A stretch of DNA of 28,750 bases from BS750m-G62 sp964577175 (GTDB lineage Bacteria > Planctomycetota > Phycisphaerae > FEN-1346): NCBI GenBank assembly GCA_964577175.1, contig CAZNYC010000045.1, positions 1-28,750 on the forward strand. Reading direction: 5' to 3'. The translations under genes and the position numbers were made by a program. The notes below the pieces were generated by a model. That model made no database searches and was not told where the DNA came from. It saw only the letters and a program-made list of their open reading frames with translations. Below, piece by piece: positions 6,914 to 13,892 of the stretch; the stretch's first letter is position 1; each line of letters starts with the position of its first letter.

Positions 6914-7444
6914 TCATGGCCGGGCGTCGAGCCACCGGCGGACGAGGCGGCGCACCGACGGCAGGCCGAAGCGGGACGGGCGGACCTGCTCGGGCGGTAC
7001 CCAGAGGAGGTCGCTGAGTTCCCGGCTCGGCCGGGCCTCGGTGCCGGGCGCCGGCCGGCCGGTGAACACGATGTCGCACGTCGGGTACTGAACGCCCTTG
7101 TACGGATAGGCGTTCGGCTCGGAGCCGAAGTACTCCAGGGCCGAGAGGTCCAGTCCCGTCTCTTCGCGGACCTCGCGGCGGACGGCGTCTTCGATGGATT
7201 CGGCGGGCTCGGCGAAGCCGCCCGGCAGGTCCCACGTCCCCCGGGCCGGTTCGTTGGCCCGGACGCCGACGAGCAGGCGGCCGGCGTCGTCGACGATGAG
7301 GGCCCCGGCGGCCGCGGCCGCGTTGACGAATATCGCACCGCCACAAGCGCCGCACGCGAGTTGCTTGGCCGTCACCTGCCGCAGCCCCCCCGCCCCGCAG
7401 AACGGGCAGTATCGGAGGGCGTCGTGGCGGGGGGTGGCGGGCAT
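6914..7444 (-). CDS. Nudix hydrolase with N-terminal zinc ribbon
   Basis: A 176-residue protein. C13-x2-C16 and C31-x2-C34 form a zinc ribbon. The Nudix box runs from G76 to G97, with GFAEPAE, then REVREETG, fulfilling GX5EX7REUXEEXGU; it coordinates Mg and cleaves nucleoside diphosphate-X bonds. The ribbon-plus-Nudix order recalls NADH pyrophosphatase-like enzymes, but the protein is shorter than NudC (about 257 residues) and the substrate is open. On the minus strand AGGAG precedes the ATG at 7444 by a normal spacing. The gene is transcribed towards the small membrane protein, with the hairpin repeats in between. Confidence 0.88.
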   Translation of the reverse strand: MPATPRHDALRYCPFCGAGGLRQVTAKQLACGACGGAIFVNAAAAAGALIVDDAGRLLVGVRANEPARGTWDLPGGFAEPAESIEDAVRREVREETGLDLSALEYFGSEPNAYPYKGVQYPTCDIVFTGRPAPGTEARPSRELSDLLWVPPEQVRPSRFGLPSVRRLVRRWLDARP

Positions 7445-7876
7445 TGACGGCTCCTGTGCACGGCTACTCGCTGCCCGTGCCAGCCTACCATATCGAACCG
7501 GCGACGCACGGAGTTTCTGGCGTGCGGCGCTGGCGCCGCTTTGCCGGTTGTCTGCCGTTCATGAAACGCGCCGGCCAAGGCCGGCGGCTGAATGTGCAGC
7601 CTGTGTAAGGTTAGCGTTTGTCCCTCCGCCGTTGGCGTTGACCTGCTTTGCCGCCGTTGCCGCTTGCCGTCTTTACGGCCTGGCGTCTTTGCGTGAGGCC
7701 GCCGTTGTTGTGGTCGTCGGCTTGTGCGTGTCGTCGTCTCGCCATTGCGGCGGGCGGGCATTTCGGGTACGCTGTGTGCTTCCGCGGGAGGCGTCGTCCG
7801 GCGCGAGGCCGGCTGGTGTCGCCGCCGCGTGCGCTGCCCGGCAGCCCGAACACCGGACCCATCGGAAGGAGAACCC
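7445..7876. other. Intergenic region between divergent Nudix and NYN genes
   Basis: No supportable gene in 432 nt. It should carry promoters for both flanking genes. A candidate for the plus-strand gene is listed at 7745-7773. A small GCCGGCC-AAGG-CCGGC foldback lies near 7571-7588. Base use is rich in GCC/TTG alternations, but I see no ordered repeat. Confidence 0.5.
7745..7773 (+). promoter_or_regulatory. Possible promoter for the NYN-LOTUS gene
   Basis: TTGCGG (7745-7750) and TACGCT (7768-7773) lie 17 nt apart, upstream of the GTG at 7877. Both boxes are only partial matches to the consensus. Confidence 0.3.
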
Positions 7877-8710
7877 GTGCCCGAAGCCCAAGCGTCCGAA
7901 ACCCGCAGCATGGCGGTCTTCTGCGACTTCGAGAACGTGGCCCTGGGCGTCCGCGACGCCCGCTACGACCGGTTCGACATCGGCAAGGTGACCGAGCGGC
8001 TGCTCCTGAAGGGCAGCATCGTCGTCAAGAAGGCGTACTGCGACTGGGCCCGCTACAAGGAGTTCAAGGCCGTCATGCACGAGGCGTCGTTCGAACTGAT
8101 CGAGATTCCGCACGTGCGGCAGTCGGGGAAGAACTCGGCCGACATCCGCATGGTGGTCGACGCCCTCGACCTCTGTTACACGAAGGAACACGTGGACACG
8201 TTTGTGATTATCAGCGGCGACTCGGACTTCTCGCCCCTGGTGAGCAAACTGCGGGAGAACAACAAGACCGTCATCGGCGTGGGCGTGAAGGAATCGAGTT
8301 CCGACCTGCTGATCGCCAACTGCGACGAATTCATCTATTACGATGACCTCGTCCGCAAACAGCCGAAGCGGAAGAAGTCGCGCAAGACGTCCCGCCGCAA
8401 GCGGTCCAAGGCCAAGGGGAAGCAGGGCGGGGAGACCGGCGACGCCACAGACGCGAAGAAGCAGGAGGCGTGGGACCTCATCGTCAGCACGTACGAGGCC
8501 CTCGTGCAGGAGCGCGGCGAGACGGATAAGATCTGGGGTTCGATGATCAAGCAGACCCTCAAACGCCGCAAACCCGGGTTCAGCGAATCGTATTACGGGT
8601 TCCGCTCGTTCGGCGACCTCCTGGAAGCCGCCGAGAGCGAAGGCATCCTCGACCTGGAACGCGACGAGAAGTCCGGCGGATACATCATCAAGGAATGCCA
8701 CGGGACGTAA
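7877..8710 (+). CDS. NYN-domain ribonuclease-like protein with C-terminal OST-HTH/LOTUS domain
   Basis: A 277-residue cytosolic protein. Residues 12-160 are a NYN (PIN-like, LabA/MARF1-type) domain: FCDFENVALG with D17 and N20, SADIRMVVDAL with D89 and D95, and ISGDSDFSPLV with D115 and D117 form the expected acidic metal site. A strongly basic linker (163-182, KRKKSRKTSRRKRSKAKGK) follows. The C-terminal region (195-275), ending in DLERDEKSGGYIIKE, fits the LOTUS/OST-HTH winged helix that binds RNA. The likely role is RNA cleavage or RNA binding; the target is unknown. GTG at 7877 is favoured because GGAAGGAGA lies just upstream; an ATG at 7910 would remove little. It stands alone as a gene. 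Confidence 0.85.
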   Translation: MPEAQASETRSMAVFCDFENVALGVRDARYDRFDIGKVTERLLLKGSIVVKKAYCDWARYKEFKAVMHEASFELIEIPHVRQSGKNSADIRMVVDALDLCYTKEHVDTFVIISGDSDFSPLVSKLRENNKTVIGVGVKESSSDLLIANCDEFIYYDDLVRKQPKRKKSRKTSRRKRSKAKGKQGGETGDATDAKKQEAWDLIVSTYEALVQERGETDKIWGSMIKQTLKRRKPGFSESYYGFRSFGDLLEAAESEGILDLERDEKSGGYIIKECHGT

Positions 8711-8820
8711 GGCGGACTGTGCCTTTGGCCGGCAGCCGCAGGCCGTCGCCGCCTGTGACAGACGGGCCGTGGTCGCCCCCCCCCACTGGTGCGGGCCTGC
8801 TGCCCGCGGCCTGCCCGTAC

Positions 8821-8862
8821 TCTACGCCCCGCGTGCAACGGCATTCCGCGGGCACGTGAGGG
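8821..8862 (+). repeat. Left copy of a direct repeat bracketing the beta-helix gene
   Basis: CTACGCCCC, then GCGTGCAACGGCATTCC (8831-8847), then GTGAGGG. The 17-nt core is identical to 11060-11076, and both flanking blocks also recur there. It lies in the short gap between the NYN gene and the 3' end of the beta-helix gene. That gap also contains a run of ten C (8775-8784), a spot where assembly length may be unreliable. Confidence 0.65.
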
Positions 8863-8942
8863 GGTCAGCCAGGCGGAGGGCATGGCGGCTCATCTCCGGT
8901 TCCCGTCAGGCGCGACCCATCGCGGGCCATGACCCCGGGCAT

Positions 8943-10625
8943 TCACGGGGTTCCCGCGTCCACGCCGTATCGCATCGGCGGCGCCGCGCGCTGGTGGGCG
9001 CCGATGTCGGGCGCTTCTCCGGTGTACCCGGTACTGAAATTGGGCAACGGTTCGCCTGCGCCCGCGCCGGGACTGGCCGGGGCGAGTTGGAACCGGCCGG
9101 TCCTGGTCGCGGAATCGAAGCCGGCGCCGTCGGCGTAGACCGGTTCGCCGCGGATACCGTGCGCCTCCTGGCCGGCAGGGACCCGGCCGTTGTAAAGGTC
9201 GTAGTCGAAATCGTTGTCGACGTTCTGCTTCGCCTCGCTGATGCTGCGGTTGTTCGGGCGGAATACCTGGAGGATGTTGTTCCGGGACACGGTGTGTTTG
9301 ACGATGCGATTGCCGCCGAGGCCGCCCGTCGGGAGCCACTTGTCCGACCGGAACACGGTGTTGTGGAAGATGTATTGGTGGCCGGTCATCCAGTGTTCGC
9401 CGCCGGCGAAGCCCATTTTCAGGAAGTAGCCCCCGTGGTACTGCGGTTTCCATTGGCTGCGGGCGCAGACGTTTCGCCAGACGTACAGCGGGCCGATCGA
9501 CGTGGCCGCGTTGCCGATCATCACCGCCGATTGCGTGATGTAGTTGTCCCAGACGCGGACGTTGCGGTTGCCGCCTTCCACTTCCAGCCCGTCGTCCCAG
9601 CAGTGGCCGACGAGGTTGCCGTAGATGTCCGAGTCGTGGCCGGGCGCCCCCCGAAAACTCCCGTTGCTGCCGCCGCCGATGACGTCGTTGTACATGTGTT
9701 CGAGGTCGGAGGTGCACTCGTTGTAGCGGATCACGTGGTTGCCCGCGGTGTTGAACAGCGAGATGGACTGCGGCCCCCTCGTGTGCGTTGGATGGGTCGG
9801 CTCGTGCCAGGTGCTGCCGTCGTAGGTCGGATGGTGCAGTTTGCACCGCTGGACGACGAGCCGCTTCAGTTCGCTGCTGCGCGAGAGGATGGCGGAGTCC
9901 ATATTGAATCCGAATCCGCGTTCGGGGTTGAGACGGCCCCAGTCGGAGACGTCGCAATCCTCAATGACGATGTCGTGGCCGCCCTCGATGCGGATGGCGC
10001 CGATGGGCGACCGGCGGGTGTTCTGCTCCGCGCCTGCCCCTTTGAGGGTGAATCCTCGCACGATCACGTACGCGGCGTCGATCGTCATGCACGCGTCGTG
10101 CCGGTGGCGGACATCGATGGTCGCCCCCCGACCGTCGTACACCCGCCAGGCGTCCGGCGTGCCCGACTCGGTGATCGCCAGCGGCGTGTCGCGGCCGGGC
10201 ACCCGGACCGTTTCGCCGACGGGGAACGCCTCGCTCCAGGTCGTGGCCGTCAGCCGGGTGCGTTCCTGCGTACCGGTGAGCGTCAACTCGATCTCATACG
10301 TGGTGCCGGGCTTGAGGTGGACGATGCTGCCGCGGTAGTCGGTCAGGTCTTCATCGGTTTTGGGGATGGGATTGTATCGCATCGGCAGCCCGTCGCGCCA
10401 CGTGTCGGCGCCCTGCTGCCGAAAGCGAACCTCGACCTCTTTGTCCGCGGCGCCGCCCTGGGGCGACCAATAGAGCCCCAGGCAGTGAAACGTGGGTATG
10501 GCCCGCGCGACGTCAGGCCGGCCGTCGGCGTCGACCTCGGCGTCGTTGGCGCCCGCGCCGTGGCTGCAAAGCAAGATCGCGGCCGCTGCCATCAGCAGTC
10601 GGCCCTTGAAAGGAGATCGTGTCAT
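8943..10625 (-). CDS. Secreted right-handed parallel beta-helix protein
   Basis: A 560-residue exported protein. Residues 1-27 form a signal peptide (basic start, LLMAAAAILL core, cleavage near AGA). Residues 45-130 look like a fibronectin-III-type strand sandwich (EVEVRFRQQG, LKPGTTYEIELTLTG). From about 150 to 500 there are repeated short strands typical of a pectate-lyase-like beta-helix: ITIDAAYVIVRGFTLKGA, GGHDIVIEDCDVSDWG, NHVIRYNECTSD, SDIYGNLVGHCWDDGLEVEGG, NVRVWDNYI, HQYIFHNTVF, VSRNNIL. The family often acts on polysaccharides, but I cannot point to a catalytic set. The ATG at 10625 is preceded by AAGGGGGA. The frame stays open upstream to 11054, but that extension is compositionally unlike the protein and lacks a signal peptide context, so it was not used. 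Confidence 0.85.
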   Translation of the reverse strand: MTRSPFKGRLLMAAAAILLCSHGAGANDAEVDADGRPDVARAIPTFHCLGLYWSPQGGAADKEVEVRFRQQGADTWRDGLPMRYNPIPKTDEDLTDYRGSIVHLKPGTTYEIELTLTGTQERTRLTATTWSEAFPVGETVRVPGRDTPLAITESGTPDAWRVYDGRGATIDVRHRHDACMTIDAAYVIVRGFTLKGAGAEQNTRRSPIGAIRIEGGHDIVIEDCDVSDWGRLNPERGFGFNMDSAILSRSSELKRLVVQRCKLHHPTYDGSTWHEPTHPTHTRGPQSISLFNTAGNHVIRYNECTSDLEHMYNDVIGGGSNGSFRGAPGHDSDIYGNLVGHCWDDGLEVEGGNRNVRVWDNYITQSAVMIGNAATSIGPLYVWRNVCARSQWKPQYHGGYFLKMGFAGGEHWMTGHQYIFHNTVFRSDKWLPTGGLGGNRIVKHTVSRNNILQVFRPNNRSISEAKQNVDNDFDYDLYNGRVPAGQEAHGIRGEPVYADGAGFDSATRTGRFQLAPASPGAGAGEPLPNFSTGYTGEAPDIGAHQRAAPPMRYGVDAGTP

Positions 10626-11153
10626 TGGGGATTCCCCCTTGGAGTGCGGATTCAACTCTGAAACGCAACACGGCCCCCAAGCCCCTGCAGAGAGAGTCGC
10701 GTCGGCGTCGGCCTCACCCCGCGGCCGAAGGGCGCTGGGCAAACGCCGAGGCGGCGGGGCGAAAGGGGCGCCCCCTGGCAGCCTCGGAGCCGAGGCAGAG
10801 GGCCTTTCCCCGGAATTGGGTCTTGAACCGAAAACGTTGGCCATAATGGCCAGGGTCACCAGGGCGACGACGTCGCGCCATACCGTCGCACGGCGCGGTT
10901 CGGCCGGGCGGCGGGTGACCAGCCACCCCGTGAGCATCGTGGGGATCCACCCCGGCGCGATGGTGGCTAAGGGAAACCCCAGAACCGCAGGCAGATGCCG
11001 GCGAAGAAAGTGCATGTCTTTGGAATCCTCCGTGGACCATCCTACGCCCCCCACCCCTCGCGTGCAACGGCATTCCGGGGCGGGTGAGGGCTGAGACGTT
11101 TCGAGGTGTGGCCGGGCACGGGCCTACATGGCGTGACGAATTCATGAACGTCC
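10626..11153. other. Intergenic region upstream of beta-helix gene; doubtful small ORF
   Basis: No firm gene. On the minus strand an ATG at 11015 with GGAGG about 11 nt before it opens a frame whose first 65 residues contain two hydrophobic spans (LPAVLGFPLATIAPGWIPTM and VVALVTLAIMANVF). It then runs without a stop into the beta-helix frame through low-complexity Pro/Ala/Arg sequence. This may be a decayed small membrane protein gene or chance. GGGGATTCCCC, a perfect palindrome, overlaps the Shine-Dalgarno of the beta-helix gene. The right direct repeat is at 11041-11090. Confidence 0.4.
11041..11090 (+). repeat. Right copy of the direct repeat bracketing the beta-helix gene
   Basis: CTACGCCCC, a 9-nt insertion relative to the left copy, GCGTGCAACGGCATTCC (11060-11076, identical core), then GGTGAGGG. 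It has the same orientation as 8821-8862, 2.2 kb away. Confidence 0.65.
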
Positions 11154-11182
11154 TTGTCGGCCACCCCCCGTCGTGCTACAGT
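11154..11182 (+). promoter_or_regulatory. Sigma70-type promoter of the frameshifted barrel gene
   Basis: TTGTCG (11154-11159), 17-nt spacer, TACAGT (11177-11182). Start of transcription expected near 11189, about 58 nt before the ATG at 11247. Confidence 0.55.
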
Positions 11183-11246
11183 GGCGTGAAGCCCGCGGGT
11201 GCCGTGGGCCGTCAGTCCATCGGGGGAATCCCGGACAGGATCATCG

Positions 11247-12298
11247 ATGCCCCACCGTCTCGCCGCAGCGCTGGCCGGCGCGCTCCTCGTTTGTGTTTTG
11301 GTCGCATCCGCGGCGGCCAAGGACGGCATGTCGTACTGGCTGAGCCCGCGGATGGGCGGCCGGCCGAGGTCTCCTACGATGGCCGCTTCTACGACAAGCA
11401 GGGCGTCGACGATACGGACAGCACCCTGCGGCTGATGCGCCAGACGCTGGACCTCTCCATCCCCCTCCATCCCGCGGCGCCGGCCCAGGCGGGGGAGCAG
11501 GGGCCGGCCGGCCGGCCGGGAGCGGGGCCCGCGGGGCAGGGGCCGGCCGACGAATGGACCCTCGGCCTCGGCCTGGACAGCATGACGCTCGGCACGGACG
11601 TCCGTCTGCCGGATACCGGCGCGCCGCTCCCCGACGGGTTCTACGACCCGAGCGTCCGCCTCACCTACCGCCGGCGGACCGAGAGCGGGCAGGTGTGGGG
11701 CGGCACGGTGACGATCCACTCGCCCAGCGACGCCCCGTTCCACACGGTCGACGAATGGGCCGTCAACGCCAGCGGCTTCGCCCGGCTGCCGCGGGGTGAG
11801 CACGACGCGTGGGTCCTGATGGCCAACGTCTCGACGACGCGCGATATCGCGCCGGGCATCCCGTTGCCGGGGGCCGGATATCTGTATGAGAAGGGGCGCG
11901 ATACGTTCATGGTGGGCGTGCCGTTCTCGTTCGCGCGATGGAGCCCGGCGGACGGCGTGACGCTGTCGGGCTTCTATCGGTTCCCGCGGACGATCCACGC
12001 CGAGGCGGCCTATGCGATCGCCGACGGCCTCGACGTCTACGGCGGCTTCGACTGGTCGCACAGCGCGTGGTTCCGGGCGGACCGGGGCGACGACGACGAA
12101 CGGTTGTTCTACTACGAGAAACGGGCGGCGGCCGGCGTGCGGTGGGACGTGGCCGAGCGCGTGGACCTGGACCTCAGCGGCGGATGGGCGTTCGACCGCC
12201 TGTTCTTCGAGGGCGACGACTGGGACGACCGGACCGACGACCGTCTGGACGTCGACGACGGCCCGTTCATGATGCTGCGGATTCGTATCCGGCTGTGA
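11247..12298 (+). pseudogene. Outer-membrane beta-barrel-like protein, interrupted by a one-base frameshift
   Basis: The ATG at 11247 (AGGA upstream, promoter at 11154) opens a clean signal peptide, MPHRLAAALAGALLVCVLV then ASAAAKDG. After about 37 codons that frame turns into Thr/Ser/Arg nonsense and stops at 11435. The genuine continuation, EVSYDGRFYDKQG onwards, is in the -1 frame and runs to 12298. The switch lies around 11345-11372, in GGGCGGCCGGCC, and looks like the loss of one base (or gain of two). The rebuilt protein is about 350 residues with alternating amphipathic strands (SVRLTYRRRT, WGGTVTIHSP, GVTLSGFYRF, LDVYGGFDWSHSAWF, RLFYYEKRAAAGVRW, VDLDLSGGWAFDRLFF, FMMLRIRIRL), as in a small porin-like barrel; it may belong to the DUF6268-type barrels. 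A Gly/Pro/Ala spacer lies near 11466-11550. No slippery heptamer is evident, so mutation or sequencing error is likelier than programmed shifting. Confidence 0.7.
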
Positions 12299-12377
12299 GC
12301 GGCGGGGCGGGGTCAGGTGCCCGGCGGCGGGGGAGGACACGGCCAACGGCGAGAGAGTAGAGAGGTGAGAGGAGATC

Positions 12378-12412
12378 GCGGGAGGCGGGCGACGAGGTCG
12401 CCCGCCTCCCGC
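12378..12412. terminator. Perfect 16-bp hairpin, 3-nt loop
   Basis: GCGGGAGGCGGGCGAC (12378-12393) pairs exactly with 12397-12412 around GAG. It lies between the plus-strand barrel gene and the end of the minus-strand tRNA operon. No T run follows on either strand, so it is not a textbook terminator, but it would stall polymerase from both sides. Confidence 0.5.
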
Positions 12413-12415
12413 TCT

Positions 12416-12460
12416 ACCACCACGAAGGCCCACCGGTGACCGGTGGGCCTTCGTGGTGGT
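12416..12460. terminator. Perfect 22-bp palindromic hairpin abutting tRNA-Glu(CUC)
   Basis: Positions 12416-12437 are the exact reverse complement of 12439-12460, with one central base. The outer bases overlap the encoded CCA end of tRNA-Glu(CUC). Transcribed from the minus strand it follows the tRNA immediately, so it could act as processing signal or terminator for the operon. Only 3 nt separate it from the 16-bp hairpin at 12378-12412. Confidence 0.5.
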
Positions 12461-12532
12461 GACCCCAACGGGACTCGAACCCGTGTCTTGGCCTTGAGAG
12501 GGCCATGTCCTAGACCGCTGGACGATGGGGCC
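12457..12532 (-). tRNA. tRNA-Glu (anticodon CUC)
   Basis: Read on the minus strand it begins GGCCCCATCGTCC. The anticodon loop is CTCTCAA on a GGCC stem, giving anticodon CUC, and the T arm is CGGGTTCGAGTCCCG. The acceptor stem GGCCCCA pairs with TGGGGTC (one G-T), followed by A73 and an encoded CCA. It is the last gene of the three-tRNA operon. Confidence 0.95.
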
Positions 12533-12537
12533 AGTAT

Positions 12538-12631
12538 TCGATTGCGGATTTCGGATTGTCGGTTTCGGATTGGCTCGCGGGACCTCGACGGCCGGCCGCC
12601 GTCCACAATCCGAAATCCGCAATCCGAAATC
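12538..12631. repeat. Inverted ATTGCGGATTTCGGATT spacer repeat between tRNA genes
   Basis: The left part (12538-12572) has ATTGCGGATTTCGGATTG and then a further GTTTCGGATTGG. The right part (12604-12631) has the complement, CAATCCGAAATCCGCAATCC. The unit AATCCGCAATCCG also recurs at about 12773-12788, in the next spacer. The tract is markedly more AT-rich than its surroundings. Such AATCCG/CGGATT units are seen as intergenic filler repeats in other bacteria; here they fill both spacers of the tRNA operon. Confidence 0.7.
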
Positions 12632-12642
12632 AACTCTTTTTC

Positions 12643-12717
12643 TGGTGACCCCAACGGGACTCGAACCCGTGTCGCGGCCTTGAAAGGGCCGTGTCCTAAC
12701 CACTGGACGATGGGGCC
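12643..12717 (-). tRNA. tRNA-Glu (anticodon UUC)
   Basis: On the minus strand it starts GGCCCCATCGTCCAG. The anticodon loop is CTTTCAA, giving UUC, and the T arm is CGGGTTCGAGTCCCG. The acceptor stem matches the neighbouring Glu tRNA, and A73 with CCA is encoded. It is the sister of the CUC copy and the two probably arose by duplication. Confidence 0.96.
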
Positions 12718-12789
12718 ACCCGTGTTGGTCTCGCGTCCTGAACCCCGGAGTCCGAATCGTGGGCCCGATGCCGCAATCCGCAATCCGGA

Positions 12790-12865
12790 TGGTGAGGGAG
12801 CAGGGACTCGAACCCTGGACCCACGGCTTAAAAGGCCGTTGCTCTACCAACTGAGCTACTCCCCC
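12790..12865 (-). tRNA. tRNA-Lys (anticodon UUU)
   Basis: On the minus strand it starts GGGGGAGTAGCTCAG. The D arm is AGCTCAGTTGGTAGAGC. The anticodon stem-loop, ACGGC then CTTTTAA then GCCGT, gives UUU. The T arm is CAGGGTTCGAGTCCCTG, and A73 and CCA are encoded. It is the first gene of the operon, 7 nt from the predicted transcription start. Confidence 0.97.
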
Positions 12866-12879
12866 GTTGGAAGCATCGC

Positions 12880-12908
12880 ATTCTACCGCCCCCCGGCCCG
12901 GTTTGCAA
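12880..12908 (-). promoter_or_regulatory. Promoter of the Lys-Glu-Glu tRNA operon
   Basis: On the minus strand, TTGCAA (12908-12903), a 17-nt GC-rich spacer and TAGAAT (12885-12880). Just upstream of the -35 box is the perfect palindrome TCCGCCCGGGCGGA (12910-12923), a possible operator. The GC-rich spacer end could serve as a stringent-type discriminator region. Confidence 0.65.
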
Positions 12909-13048
12909 GTCCGCCCGGGCGGATTTCCTGACGGCGGCCCCGGGCCGCGAGCCGCCCGCCGGTGCCGTCTTCGGTCAACTGCTCCGCCGGCACCTCGTAC
13001 CGGAAATTACACACAATGTTTGACAGTGCCGGCCTCCGACGAGCCCCT

Positions 13049-13077
13049 TGGCCCCCGAACGGCCGTGCCCGTATAAT
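13049..13077 (+). promoter_or_regulatory. Promoter of the COQ7-like gene
   Basis: TTGGCC (13049-13054), 17 nt, TATAAT (13072-13077, perfect -10). It lies 78 nt before the ATG at 13155. Confidence 0.55.
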
Positions 13078-13154
13078 GCACGAACGATCGTCCGACGGGC
13101 CGCCGGCCCGGCCGGCCCATCCGACCGGAGGGGACGCAAGCAGGGGAACCGCCC

Positions 13155-13694
13155 ATGACCGAGCCGCAGGACGCAACGCCGCCGCCGGCGTACGACATTT
13201 CCGTCATCCGCCCGGAACTGCGGGCCGAGGATTTCAAGATGCGGGGCGAGGGTTTCGCGCCGAAGCGTCTCGCCGCCATCAGGAAAGGCCTCCGCACGCT
13301 GCACACGCTGGAACTGATGGCCCAGACCATTTACAAGTTCCAACTCACACGGGAGCGGGGCGAGGTCAATTGCCAACTCGTCGCCGCCATGTGCAACGAG
13401 ATGGGCCATTACCAGGACTTCCAGGTCAAACTGTACGAGTACGGGTTCCGGCCGAGCCTGCTGCGGGGGGCGTACTGGATGGTCGGCTTCGTGTTCGGTT
13501 TCGGGTCCCGCCTGCTGGGCCGGAAGGCCATCTTGCGGACGGGCATCTGGGTCGAGAGCAAGGCCGTCCACCATTACGCCCACCTCCTCGAGACCATCGA
13601 CTGGGACGAGGAGACGCGGACGGTCATCGAGAAGGACCAGGCGGACGAGGACGGCCACATCAACCGGTGGCGGAAACTGTTGGAGTCGACCTGA
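13155..13694 (+). CDS. COQ7/demethoxyubiquinone hydroxylase-like ferritin-fold di-iron protein
   Basis: A 179-residue protein with the four-helix carboxylate ligand pattern of the COQ7 family: E53 in LELMAQTIY, E82-x2-H85 in CNEMGHYQDF, E134 in VESKAVHHY, and E165-x2-H168 in ADEDGHINRW. The hydrophobic segment at 101-121 (LLRGAYWMVGFVFGFGSRLL) is the membrane-associated helix region of COQ7. COQ7 hydroxylates a ubiquinone precursor; planctomycetes usually make menaquinone, so the true substrate could be another quinone or lipid. AGGGGAA precedes the ATG. It has its own promoter and is followed by a hairpin terminator, so it appears monocistronic, upstream of rho. Confidence 0.75.
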   Translation: MTEPQDATPPPAYDISVIRPELRAEDFKMRGEGFAPKRLAAIRKGLRTLHTLELMAQTIYKFQLTRERGEVNCQLVAAMCNEMGHYQDFQVKLYEYGFRPSLLRGAYWMVGFVFGFGSRLLGRKAILRTGIWVESKAVHHYAHLLETIDWDEETRTVIEKDQADEDGHINRWRKLLEST

Positions 13695-13742
13695 AGCGGG
13701 CGCAGGGGCGCGGCGGGTGGGGGCGGGAGGCCGTCGCCTCCG

Positions 13743-13769
13743 AAAACGGGTGCGATGAACCCGATTTTT
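13743..13769 (+). terminator. Rho-independent terminator after the COQ7-like gene
   Basis: AAAACGGGT and ACCCGATTTTT form a stem (13747-13751 with 13759-13763, 7-nt loop) preceded by A residues and followed by ATTTTT (13764-13769). It is 50 nt after the stop codon. Confidence 0.65.
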
Positions 13770-13773
13770 GCCC

Positions 13774-13801
13774 TTTACATCCCCCGGCCGGGTGGTATCC
13801 T
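13774..13801 (+). promoter_or_regulatory. Promoter of rho
   Basis: TTTACA (13774-13779), 16 nt, TATCCT (13796-13801), giving a leader of about 85 nt. The leader contains a GGCCGGGA/TCCCGGC-like foldback before the AGGAG at 13884-13888. Confidence 0.5.
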
Positions 13802-13892
13802 TAATGTGTTCTTCGTCTTTGCCGACCCCCTTTGTCTCGGCCGGGACTCTACCGTTTCCCGGCGTGACCTTCGGTGACCCGTAAGGAGTGCC

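Noticed and set aside
8769..10661. Plus-strand 630-codon frame opposite the beta-helix gene
   Set aside because: The minus-strand reading has a signal peptide and regular beta-helix repeats; the plus-strand reading is Val/Ala/Asp-rich without structure.
10626..11054. N-terminal extension of the beta-helix protein by 143 residues
   Set aside because: It would bury the signal peptide at 10625, and the added sequence is low-complexity Pro/Ala/Arg. The ATG at 10625 has a proper ribosome site.
11345..11372. Programmed -1 ribosomal frameshifting in the barrel gene
   Set aside because: No X-XXY-YYZ slippery heptamer or clear downstream stimulatory hairpin was found; a single-base indel is simpler.
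12538..12788. CRISPR-like array between the tRNA genes
   Set aside because: The units are short, adjacent and partly inverted, with no constant repeat-spacer periodicity and no cas genes.
13020..13077. TTGACA at 13020-13025 as the -35 box for TATAAT at 13072
   Set aside because: The spacing of 46 nt is far too long; TTGGCC at 13049 with a 17-nt spacer was preferred.
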